From: Xanthomarina gelatinilytica
Lineage (GTDB): Bacteria; Bacteroidota; Bacteroidia; Flavobacteriales; Flavobacteriaceae
Reading direction: 5' to 3'
NCBI RefSeq assembly: GCF_000348685.1
Contig: NZ_ANLA01000007.1
Span: forward strand, 93,798-157,797
Length of the DNA stretch: 64,000 nt
The position numbers were made by a program, and so were the translations under genes. Below are positions 24,336-31,395 of the stretch, piece after piece. Numbering within the stretch: the first letter of the stretch is position 1; each line of letters starts with the position of its first letter. The notes beneath the pieces were generated by a model. It was not told where the DNA came from. It worked only from the letters and a program-made list of their open reading frames with translations, and did no database searches.

Positions 24336-25214
24336 ATGAAAATACCCGTATTAAACTTTGCTCATTTTAAAGAAATGTCGTCCGTTAAGGAGGTTTATGT
24401 CAATACTTTTTCAACTCACTTAGAACTCAATGAACATTTAATCCACATACCTCATCGTCATGATTTTTATTTGTGTGTTCTTTTCACCAAAGGAGCAGGA
24501 GTACATGAAATTGACTTTAATGCCTATAAAATACAATCAGGAAAAGTATTTTTTTTAAAACCAGGTCAGACACATTATTGGAAATTTGAAACCAAACCAG
24601 AAGGATTTATTTTTTTCCATTCGCAAGCGTTTTATGAGTTACATTTTTTGGAGCATCGGTTACAATCGTTTCCATTTTTTTATTCCTTGCAAAATCCACC
24701 AGTTTTGCAATTATCTCAAGAGAAACTATTGGACTTAAGTCTTAAGTTTCAAGAGTTGTACATTGAGTATTTAGAAATGAATGTGTTTAGGGAAGTTAAA
24801 ATTGTTAACTTAATGAGTTACATTTATATTGAACTTACCCGGGTATATTCCAAACCTGTTAGTTCGGATTTTGGATGTTCTTCCAACTATTATGCAATTT
24901 TTGAAAAGTTGGAAGCATTAATCGATCATCATTTTTATAAGCAGAAACTCCCGAAATTTTATGCCGAGAAGCTTTGTGTTAGTACCAAACATTTGAATAG
25001 GATTGTTAAAGAAACTATAAATAAAACAACAAGTCAATTAATTTCAGAAAGGGTTATCTTGGAAGCCAAGCGTTTGCTTGTGCATTCAAAAGATCAACTT
25101 ACAGAAATTGGTAATACATTGGGGTTTTCAGATGATGCTTATTTTTCCAAGTACTTTAAATCTAAAACCGGGATAACTCCATCTGGTTTTCGCAAAAAGT
25201 ATATGGGTTGGTAG
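24336..25214 (+). CDS. AraC-family transcriptional regulator
   Basis: A 292-residue one-component regulator. The N-terminal half is a cupin-type sensing domain: PHRHDFYLCVLFTKGAG near residues 39-55 and FFLKPGQTHYWKFE near 73. The C-terminal 100 residues hold two helix-turn-helix units, with KFYAEKLCVSTKHLNRIVKE and LGFSDDAYFSKYFKSKTG followed by the PSGFR signature. I use the ATG at 24336; a TTG four codons earlier is less likely because the family usually starts with an MK-PVL type sequence. It is the last gene of the island. Targets and ligand are unknown. Confidence 0.9.
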   Translation: MKIPVLNFAHFKEMSSVKEVYVNTFSTHLELNEHLIHIPHRHDFYLCVLFTKGAGVHEIDFNAYKIQSGKVFFLKPGQTHYWKFETKPEGFIFFHSQAFYELHFLEHRLQSFPFFYSLQNPPVLQLSQEKLLDLSLKFQELYIEYLEMNVFREVKIVNLMSYIYIELTRVYSKPVSSDFGCSSNYYAIFEKLEALIDHHFYKQKLPKFYAEKLCVSTKHLNRIVKETINKTTSQLISERVILEAKRLLVHSKDQLTEIGNTLGFSDDAYFSKYFKSKTGITPSGFRKKYMGW

Positions 25215-25535
25215 TTTTTGTTTGCCTGGGGGTGGACAGATGGGTAGTTAGATTAACCCCCTGTGTATCTCACATCCTTTAAGGCATTTGATCGGGCTTC
25301 GTCTTATCCCCACTGCGTTTTAATATTGGTCAATGTGCCAGTTTGCCTTCCTCTGGCAGGCAGGCGCCTTTGCCAATCCCGATAGCTATTGGGATCACAG
25401 GACTATTTTTATACGCTCGGTCGCCCTTCATCTGAAGGGAGGAGCTTTTTGGAGAGATTAGCTACGCTGATGCTTACAGATTCTTCGCTTCGCTCAGAAT
25501 AACAGGCTTGCTTTAAAATGACAGTGGGAAGGTAT
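25215..25535. other. Gene-free spacer with mixed repeat fragments
   Basis: No gene seen. It contains pieces of several intergenic repeat types: an inverted CCCGATAGCTATTGGG word near 25380, CCTTCATCTGAAGGGAGGAGC (a variant of repeat R2's inner arm) near 25430, and GATTAGCTACGCTGATGC with TTCTTCGCTTCGCTCAGAA near 25460, which recurs near 26270-26310 before another R1 copy. Confidence 0.55.
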
Positions 25536-25757
25536 TTGTTCTTTTGTCTTGATACAAAAGAACCAAAAAATCAAAACTGTTTATTAAGGAAATTACTCCG
25601 TTACACTACGTATCGTTCGCTTTTTTCTTAAGATAATTTAGGAATGTTTATAAGATGTAGTTCATAACTCCCTTGTTTTGGGATGGTTTATGGCGTGTTG
25701 TAGCTCACTATTTCTGAAAACAGTTGGAATGATTTATATTGTTTAGGAATATGATTA
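25536..25757 (+). repeat. Dispersed repeat R1, full copy
   Basis: About 220 bases. The 5' part holds the hairpin TTCTTTTGT-CTTGAT-ACAAAAGAA and then AAACTGTTTATTAAGGAAAT; the 3' part holds AGTTCATAACTCCCTTG and GTGTTGTAGCTCACTATTTC. It ends at ATATGATTAAAA, after which an R2 arm begins. The 3' part matches the left-hand copy at 3697-3828. Confidence 0.8.
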
Positions 25758-25760
25758 AAA

Positions 25761-25816
25761 CAAACTCCCCGTCCAGACTGCGTCTGTCCACCCCTCTTCA
25801 TCTGAAGAGGGGAGCC
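25761..25816. repeat. Repeat R2 arm
   Basis: CAAACTCCCCGTCCAGACTG followed by the hairpin CCCCTCTTCATCTGAAGAGGGG. Near-identical arms occur at 26753-26809 and at the left ends of the four units from 62451 onward. It sits directly between two R1 copies. Confidence 0.8.
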
Positions 25817-25870
25817 CTGGCTTGGTCTTAATTTTTTTAAATAGAACATAGTCAAGTTATAAGTAGGTGT

Positions 25871-26095
25871 TTGTTCTTTTGTCTTGATACAAAAGAACCA
25901 AAAAATCAAAACTGGTTTTTAGGAAATTACTCCGTTTCACTTCGTAACGTTCGCTTTTTTCTTAAGATTATTTGGGAATGATCTTTAGCATGTAGTTCAT
26001 AACTCCCTTGTTTAGGGATGGTTTATAGTATGTTGTAGCTCACTATTTCTGAAAACAGTTGGGCAGGTTTATGTGGTTTTGGAATATGATTAAAA
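25871..26095 (+). repeat. Dispersed repeat R1, full copy
   Basis: Same organisation as the preceding R1 copy. Together with the following 255 bases it forms a unit of about 479 bases that is repeated in tandem starting at 26350. Confidence 0.8.
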
Positions 26096-26349
26096 CAGGT
26101 GTATTTTAATTAAAGTTTAAATTGAGATTTTATCAAGTTAATAAACTAATTATAAAAACAATAACAATCCAGACGGAGGGTTTGTGATTTAAAATCAGAT
26201 ATTTAGTTAATACAAACTCCCCTTTCTTTACAATAATTCAAATTTTTTGGTTTGTGGTGTTGGTTGTGAGATTAGCTACGCTGATGCTTACAGATTCTTC
26301 GCTTCGCTCAGAATGACAGGCTTGCTTTAAAATGACAGTGGGAAGGTGT

Positions 26350-26574
26350 TTGTTCTTTTGTCTTGATACAAAAGAACCAAAAAATCAAAACTGTTTATTA
26401 AGGAAATTACTCCGTTTCACTACGTAACGTTCGCTTTTTTCTTAAGATTAATTAGGAAGGTTTATAACATGTGGTTCTTTACTCCCTTGTTTTGGGATTG
26501 TTTATAGCGTGTTGTAGCTCACTATTTCTGAAAACAGTTAGGCAGGTTTATGTGGTTTTGGAATTTTATTAAAA
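26350..26574 (+). repeat. Dispersed repeat R1, full copy
   Basis: Third right-hand copy. The 135 bases that follow (with AATCCAGACGGAGGGTTTG, an R2 outer end) repeat those following the previous copy almost exactly, which shows a tandem duplication. Confidence 0.8.
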
Positions 26575-26752
26575 CAGGTGTATTTTAATTAAAGTTTAAA
26601 TTGAGATATTATCAATTTAATAAACTAATTATAAAAACAATAACAATCCAGACGGAGGGTTTGTGATTTAAAATCAGATATTTAGTTAATACAAACTCCC
26701 CTTTCTTTACCTACGTTGTCACTCCGGTAAATTCATTCCCTTTAATTTTTAT

Positions 26753-26809
26753 TCAAACTCCCCGTCCAGACTGCGTCTGTCCACCCCTCTTCATCTGAAG
26801 AGAGGAGCC
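26753..26809. repeat. Repeat R2 arm
   Basis: Same arm as at 25761, with one change in the hairpin (GAAGAGAGGAG). It is followed by the same TGGCTTGGTCTTAATTTTTT run as the earlier copy, so the two copies share more than 90 bases. Confidence 0.78.
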
Positions 26810-26865
26810 CTGGCTTGGTCTTAATTTTTTTTTAAATGAAAACTTAGTCAATTTATAAGAAGGTG

Positions 26866-26898
26866 TTTGTTCTTTTGTCTTGATACAAAAGAACCAAA
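26866..26898 (+). repeat. Dispersed repeat R1, 5' fragment
   Basis: Only the hairpin part (TTCTTTTGTCTTGATACAAA) is present. It is followed by a short palindrome CCTGCCTGCCGGCAGG and then the promoter region of the next gene. It marks the right edge of the repeat cluster. Confidence 0.65.
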
Positions 26899-27001
26899 CC
26901 TGCCTGCCGGCAGGCAAGTCTTTCATTTAAAGGGGTATGCACCTTGTTACAAATATTTTGATTAATTTAGGATTAAGCATGTGTATATAACAATTAAGAT
27001 T

Positions 27002-27637
27002 ATGGCACAACTAAAAGCATTTTGGGAGTGGTTTTCAGAATACCAGGAGGCTTATTATCATTTAAGGGGTTTTCCAGAGGATGAGCAAGCCTATTATTTT
27101 AACGAGCTAGACAGGCAGTTGAAAGTCTATCACCCGAGCCTTACCTATGTGCTCCATTCCCCAAAAGATAGACTTGAGGCTGAATTGATCTTAACGGCCA
27201 ATGGCGATCCGGATGGGATGCTACTTGCTACCAATTTACGAAACGTGGCACCTACTGTTCCCAATTGGGTCTTTACGGCCCTTATTCAGCCAAAACTCAC
27301 TGTTGATGATATCAAGAACAAGGATCTTGAACATTACAAATTCATGGAGTTTGATTTGCACCTGTCTCGGGTGCGGTGGTTACCGGTGGATATGAACAGG
27401 GAGACCTATAAGTATGAATTTGTTTTTCATTTTATCGGGTTGCCTTACGCCAATCCCGAGATTTCCTATGAAAAGTATATAGATTACCTGTACATTATTT
27501 TGGTGGATATGTTTGGGGAGCTTTTTGTGAGTCAGCATATTGAGATGGTGTATTACGATCATTTGTACCCCAATGATATGGACTGGTATTCTTTGCACCA
27601 ATTGCGAGAGTTCTTGGAGGAAGGGTATTTGGATTGA
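27002..27637 (+). CDS. Conserved-looking hypothetical protein, 211 residues
   Basis: I do not recognise this family. The protein is soluble, without signal peptide, acidic and rich in Tyr, Leu and Asp. It opens MAQLKAFWEWFSEYQEAYYH, and NELDRQLKVYHPSLTYVLH and YEFVFHFIGLPYANPEI look like conserved cores. It ends with a run of acidic residues. I chose the ATG at 27002 over a GTG seven codons earlier. GC content and codon use match the exporter genes, not the AT-rich island, so it belongs to the polysaccharide locus side. A role in polymer export or regulation is only a guess from position. Confidence 0.7.
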   Translation: MAQLKAFWEWFSEYQEAYYHLRGFPEDEQAYYFNELDRQLKVYHPSLTYVLHSPKDRLEAELILTANGDPDGMLLATNLRNVAPTVPNWVFTALIQPKLTVDDIKNKDLEHYKFMEFDLHLSRVRWLPVDMNRETYKYEFVFHFIGLPYANPEISYEKYIDYLYIILVDMFGELFVSQHIEMVYYDHLYPNDMDWYSLHQLREFLEEGYLD

Positions 27638-27758
27638 AGGTTTTAGGCTTTATGCTTTAGGCTTTAGGCTATATGCTGTATGCTCAAAACTCCAATCCCC
27701 AACCTGCCTGTACCGAAGGGTGCGTACAGGAGGGTCTCCAAATCCTATTAAAAAAAAT
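27638..27758. repeat. Short degenerate tandem repeat
   Basis: TTTAGGCTTTATGC-type words repeat four times at about 27642-27680. They are followed by ACCTGCCTGTACCGAAGGG. There is no gene. Part of this stretch could be an N-terminal extension of the next frame, but its amino acid composition (RLYALGFRLYAV) reflects the repeat and not a protein. Confidence 0.6.
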
Positions 27759-28682
27759 ATGTTTCATTATTTACGGGGCTTTGTTTATATTAGCCACAAC
27801 CAAAAAGAATCACACACATTGAGTAAGATAGATGACGATGCCTGGTTGTACACCATTTCTTCCAAACGGAAGCTTATAGACTTTAATTTTAAGGAGATTT
27901 GGCGCTATCGCGATTTGCTCATGTTGTTTGTCAAACGCGATGTGGTAACCGTGTACAAGCAAACCATCCTTGGGCCTTTATGGTATTTGATACAGCCTTT
28001 GTTTACGGCCCTGACCTTTACACTTATCTTTAACAAGGTAGCCAATATAGAAACCGGGACGGTACCTCCTTTTTTGTTTAACCTGGCTGGGGTATCCGTA
28101 TGGAATTATTTCAATACCTGTCTTACCACCACTAGTGATACTTTTAAAACCAATGCCGCTATTTTTGGGAAGGTGTATTTTCCAAGGATCATTGTGCCTT
28201 TGTCCATAATCATCTCCAACCTGATGAAGTTTGGCATCCAGTTGCTCATTTTTATTGCGTTTTATATCTATTATTATATAAATGGCGCTGCCATACACGT
28301 AGATGGCAGTATGGTGTTTTTTCCGGTACTTGTTTTGCTTATGGGCTTGATAGGTTTGGGTTTTGGCATGATTATTTCCAGTATGGTCACCAAATATCGC
28401 GACCTCAAGTTTTTGGTAGGCTTTGGGGTGCAGCTGCTCATGTATGTGTCTGCTGTGATGTATCCCTTGGCATTGATGCGCGAAAAATTACCTAAAATAG
28501 CTTGGTTGGTGGAGTATAACCCCTTGGCCTATATGATAGAAACTGCCAGGTTTATGCTGTTGGGCACAGGAACCTTTAGTTGGTTTGGCATTTTATATAC
28601 CCTTGGCGTGACGATGTTGGTGCTCCTGTTGGGAATTATTATATTTAATCGCACCGAAAAAACATTTATTGATACAGTTTAA
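27759..28682 (+). CDS. wzm: Polysaccharide ABC exporter, membrane subunit
   Basis: ABC-2 type permease of the Wzm/KpsM class that moves a lipid-linked polysaccharide across the inner membrane. It has 307 residues from the ATG at 27759. The cytoplasmic N-terminus shows IWRYRDLLMLFVKRDVVTVY and TILGPLWYLIQPLF, the interfacial helix typical of this class. Six membrane helices follow, the last ending FNRTEKTFIDTV. The ATP-binding partner is about 700 bases downstream, separated by an S23-type gene and repeats, an unusual interruption. The first 20 residues are less certain; a TTG near codon 22 is an alternative start. Confidence 0.9.
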   Translation: MFHYLRGFVYISHNQKESHTLSKIDDDAWLYTISSKRKLIDFNFKEIWRYRDLLMLFVKRDVVTVYKQTILGPLWYLIQPLFTALTFTLIFNKVANIETGTVPPFLFNLAGVSVWNYFNTCLTTTSDTFKTNAAIFGKVYFPRIIVPLSIIISNLMKFGIQLLIFIAFYIYYYINGAAIHVDGSMVFFPVLVLLMGLIGLGFGMIISSMVTKYRDLKFLVGFGVQLLMYVSAVMYPLALMREKLPKIAWLVEYNPLAYMIETARFMLLGTGTFSWFGILYTLGVTMLVLLLGIIIFNRTEKTFIDTV

Positions 28683-28829
28683 GGAGTTGGTAGTCTTTAG
28701 TTTTTAGTCTTTAGTTGGTAGTAATTTTAAATTTTTATATTGTATGAAGAATAAGAACGTACATTTTAGTTTTGAAGATTTAAAGGTTTATCAAAAAGCT
28801 TTAGATTTTGTGGATGTAGTTTACGATTT
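28665..28829 (+). repeat. Direct repeat, copy A (end of wzm to start of S23-type gene)
   Basis: A 165-base segment covering the last codons of wzm, a TTTAGTTTTTAGTC-rich spacer and the first 86 bases of the four-helix-bundle gene. It recurs, as far as I can see without mismatch, at 29154-29318, offset by 489 bases. Confidence 0.9.
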
Positions 28830-29118
28830 GACTCATACATTTCCTAAGCATGAACAGTATAATTTAAGTTCTCAATTTCATAGAGCTGCTGTTTCTATTG
28901 CATTGAATGTAGCTGAAGGACATGGGGATTCCAACGCTCAATTCAATCGGTTTTTACAAATAGCTAAAAATTCCGTTAACGAATGTGTTGTATGTAATAC
29001 CATTGCTTTTAGACGTGGTTAAATAACTAAGGAAAACAATGAATATCATAGAGTTTTACTATCAGAATTAGCAAAAATGTTAACAGGCTTAACCAAATAC
29101 CTTAAAACCAACAACTAA
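28744..29118 (+). pseudogene. S23-type four-helix-bundle gene with an in-frame ochre stop
   Basis: The frame reads a typical S23/IVS four-helix-bundle protein: FEDLKVYQKALDFVDVVYDL, QFHRAAVSIALNVAEGHG, FNRFLQIAKNSVNECVVC. A TAA at 29020-29022 ends it after 92 residues. The same frame continues ITKENNEYHRVLLSEL and KMLTGLTKYLKTNN to a TAA at 29116, the normal end of the family (about 120 residues). The stop sits where relatives usually have an aromatic residue after RR. The family is best known from insertions in 23S rRNA genes and is related in fold to the Avd accessory protein of retroelements. Confidence 0.8.
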
Positions 29119-29132
29119 CAACTAAAAACTAA

Positions 29133-29171
29133 TTTAATAGAACAGAGAAGACGTTTATTGATACAGTTTAA
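29133..29171 (+). pseudogene. Orphan 3' end of a second, divergent wzm allele
   Basis: Thirteen codons read FNRTEKTFIDTV and stop, exactly the C-terminus of the Wzm gene that ends at 28682. Five consecutive codons (Arg, Thr, Glu, Lys, Thr) differ from that gene only by synonymous bases, while the last six codons and the following 147 bases match it. The fragment has no start and no upstream permease sequence. Confidence 0.75.
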
Positions 29172-29318
29172 GGAGTTGGTAGTCTTTAGTTTTTAGTCTT
29201 TAGTTGGTAGTAATTTTAAATTTTTATATTGTATGAAGAATAAGAACGTACATTTTAGTTTTGAAGATTTAAAGGTTTATCAAAAAGCTTTAGATTTTGT
29301 GGATGTAGTTTACGATTT
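29154..29318 (+). repeat. Direct repeat, copy B
   Basis: Second copy of the 165-base segment at 28665-28829. It ends where the internal deletion of the S23-type gene begins. Confidence 0.9.
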
Positions 29319-29367
29319 TACCTTAAAACCAACAACCAACAACCAACAACCAACAACTAACAACTAA
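29233..29367 (+). pseudogene. Internally deleted copy of the S23-type gene
   Basis: It starts with the same ATG and 28 codons as the gene at 28744. After VDVVYDF it joins directly to the gene's 3' end (ACCTTAAAACCAAC). The missing part corresponds to 28830-29097 of the longer copy, 268 bases. The remaining 44-codon frame ends in repeat-coded residues (TTNNQQPTTNN) and is unlikely to make a folded protein. Confidence 0.75.
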
Positions 29368-29380
29368 CAACTAAAAACTA
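29324..29380 (+). repeat. Seven-base tandem repeat before wzt
   Basis: AACCAAC is repeated four times, grading into AACTAAC twice and AACTAAA, and ends directly at the wzt ATG. A shorter version lies at 29105-29129. Pure tandem repeats of this size can gain or lose units and would change the leader of wzt. Confidence 0.75.
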
Positions 29381-30640
29381 ATGACTATTCTCAAAGCCGA
29401 AAACATTAGCAAACAATACCGACTGGGCTTGGTAGGGACCGGGACGCTTAGTCACGATTTGAATAGATGGTGGGCTGGCATTAGAGGGAAAGAGGATCCG
29501 TATTTAAAAGTGGGTTCTGTAAACGACCGAAGCACCAAAGCCGATAGCGAATATGTTTGGGCCTTAAAAGACATCAATTTTGAGGTGCAGCAAGGCGAGG
29601 TCTTGGGCATCATCGGTAAAAACGGCGCTGGCAAGAGTACCTTGTTAAAAATCCTGTCCCGTGTGACCATTCCTACCACAGGCGAGATAAAAACCAAAGG
29701 GCGTATTGCCTCTTTGTTGGAAGTGGGCACGGGGTTTCATCCCGAGTTGACCGGCCGTGAGAATATTTATTTGAATGGGGCGATTTTAGGCATGAGCAAA
29801 GCCGAAATTAAAAGTAAGGAAGCCGAGATTATCGACTTTTCGGGCTGCGAGCGCTATGTGGATACGCCTGTAAAGCGCTACAGTTCCGGGATGCGCGTGC
29901 GTTTGGCCTTTGCTGTGGCCGCTTTTTTGGAGCCGGATATTTTGGTGATTGATGAGGTGTTGGCGGTAGGAGATGCCGAATTCCAGAAAAAAGCCATAGG
30001 CAAGATGCAGGATATTTCTAAGGGAGATGGGAGAACGGTGATTTTTGTTAGTCATGATATGAATGCAGTTTCAGTTCTGACAAGTAGAGTTATTGTTTTA
30101 AAAAATGGCATAGTTGATTTTGACGGGGATACAGATGAAGGTATAAAGGAATATCTGAAAGGAGAAAATAATCAAATAAAATACAAATACGAAGGAGAAT
30201 TCTATAAGCCAAAAATTGTAGAAGTTGAAGTAGAAACAAGTTTACCAAATAATATACATGAATTTGGAAAAGAAATTAAATTTATATTTGAAATTGATTT
30301 ACCATATGAAACTGATAATTTAGCGTTATCATTTCAAATTGTAGATGAGTTTAGTGTACCCATAACACATTCGTGGATATTTGATGCTGATAATGTTATT
30401 AAAAGGGATAAAGGTCGATATCGTTTTGAAGGATGTTTTCCCCACCCTAAACTATATATGGGAAATTATTCATTGTTAGTGCATTTATCTAATTCAAAAA
30501 CTAAAGAGAAGTTTGATTTTTTAGATTCAATCTGTCATTTTAAAGTGCAGATGATGAAAACCGTAAGATCAGAATATCATTGGCAAAAAAACACGTGTAA
30601 ATATCTAGAAGATATCAACTGGCAAACCTTTAAAAAATAA
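29381..30640 (+). CDS. wzt: Polysaccharide ABC exporter, ATP-binding subunit with C-terminal sugar-binding domain
   Basis: ATPase of the Wzm/Wzt exporter, 419 residues. Walker A GKNGAGKSTLLKIL (about residues 79-92), signature YSSGMRVRLAFA (about 167) and Walker B PDILVIDEVLAVGD (about 186) are intact. Residues about 255-419 form the extra beta-sandwich domain of Wzt proteins that export chains recognised by a modified non-reducing end: KFIFEIDLPYETDNLALSFQ, then IFDADN and FPHPKLYMGNYSLLVHL. Base composition drops sharply in GC near codon 220, so this tail looks acquired separately together with the methyltransferase downstream. The start directly abuts a heptanucleotide repeat. Confidence 0.93.
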   Translation: MTILKAENISKQYRLGLVGTGTLSHDLNRWWAGIRGKEDPYLKVGSVNDRSTKADSEYVWALKDINFEVQQGEVLGIIGKNGAGKSTLLKILSRVTIPTTGEIKTKGRIASLLEVGTGFHPELTGRENIYLNGAILGMSKAEIKSKEAEIIDFSGCERYVDTPVKRYSSGMRVRLAFAVAAFLEPDILVIDEVLAVGDAEFQKKAIGKMQDISKGDGRTVIFVSHDMNAVSVLTSRVIVLKNGIVDFDGDTDEGIKEYLKGENNQIKYKYEGEFYKPKIVEVEVETSLPNNIHEFGKEIKFIFEIDLPYETDNLALSFQIVDEFSVPITHSWIFDADNVIKRDKGRYRFEGCFPHPKLYMGNYSLLVHLSNSKTKEKFDFLDSICHFKVQMMKTVRSEYHWQKNTCKYLEDINWQTFKK

Positions 30641-30645
30641 TTACG

Positions 30646-31395
30646 TTGAAAAACTTTAAAAAGAAGCTCAAGAAAAAGATATTTAAAAAATATTTTTCAG
30701 AATATAGAACCGTTCAGAAAAATAATTATTCTGACTTTACTCCAGAAGAACAACAAATTGTAGAAAAGGTTAAGCCTTATACTATGACTTCGCCTGAGCG
30801 CATAGTGAGTTTGATAAGAGCCGTCAATTATATTGAAACAAACAAAATAGAAGGAAGTATAGTAGAATGTGGCGTGTGGAAAGGAGGAAGCATGATGGCT
30901 GCTTTATTAGCCTTAAATGAAAAAAGAAGAGATGTCTTTTTATATGACACTTTTGAAGGGATGAGTGAACCAACAGAGAAGGATAAATCTTATAAGAACG
31001 AATCTGCCAAAGATGCATATTTAAATAAGGATGACTATTGGAAACGTATTAAATGTTACTCGACATTAGAAGAAGTGAAAAACAATGTTTATAATTTGGA
31101 ATACCCTGAAAATAAGATACATTTTGTTCAAGGAAAAGTAGAGGAGACAGTCCCTGCAACTATCCCAGAAAAAATAGCAATATTAAGATTAGACACTGAT
31201 TGGTACGAATCAACAAAACATGAAATGGAGCATTTATTTCCTAGATTAGAACAAGGAGGGGTTATAATTATAGATGATTATGGACATTGGAAAGGTTGTA
31301 AAAAGGCAATAGATGAATATATTTCTGAAAATAACATAAGATTATTATTAAATAGAATAGATTATACGGGAAGAATTGGCATAAAATTAGTTTAA
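30646..31395 (+). CDS. TylF/MycF-like O-methyltransferase
   Basis: SAM- and metal-dependent sugar O-methyltransferase family, 249 residues. After a basic N-terminus come TSPERIVSLIRAVNYIE, the SAM-site block IVECGVWKGGSMMAAL (about residues 69-84), FLYDTFEGMSEPT, and the metal-site regions ILRLDTDWYEST and GVIIIDDYGHWKG (about 205-217). It starts at TTG, five bases after wzt, and overlaps the next gene by one base (TAATG). An O-methyl group on the growing chain end is a known export and stop signal in some Wzt systems, which fits this position. Very AT-rich, like the wzt tail. Confidence 0.85.
   Translation: MKNFKKKLKKKIFKKYFSEYRTVQKNNYSDFTPEEQQIVEKVKPYTMTSPERIVSLIRAVNYIETNKIEGSIVECGVWKGGSMMAALLALNEKRRDVFLYDTFEGMSEPTEKDKSYKNESAKDAYLNKDDYWKRIKCYSTLEEVKNNVYNLEYPENKIHFVQGKVEETVPATIPEKIAILRLDTDWYESTKHEMEHLFPRLEQGGVIIIDDYGHWKGCKKAIDEYISENNIRLLLNRIDYTGRIGIKLV

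Noticed and set aside
25688..25909. 73-codon minus-strand frame
   Set aside because: It runs through R1 and R2 repeats and matches nothing recognisable.
27540..27758. N-terminal extension of the Wzm frame
   Set aside because: It overlaps the end of the preceding gene in another frame and reads a degenerate tandem repeat; the ATG at 27759 is adequate.
24017..29022. Stop-codon reassignment or readthrough as explanation for the in-frame stops in DUF983 and the S23-type gene
   Set aside because: The stops are different codons (TAG and TAA), and dozens of other genes in the window end normally at these codons; simple pseudogenes are more likely.
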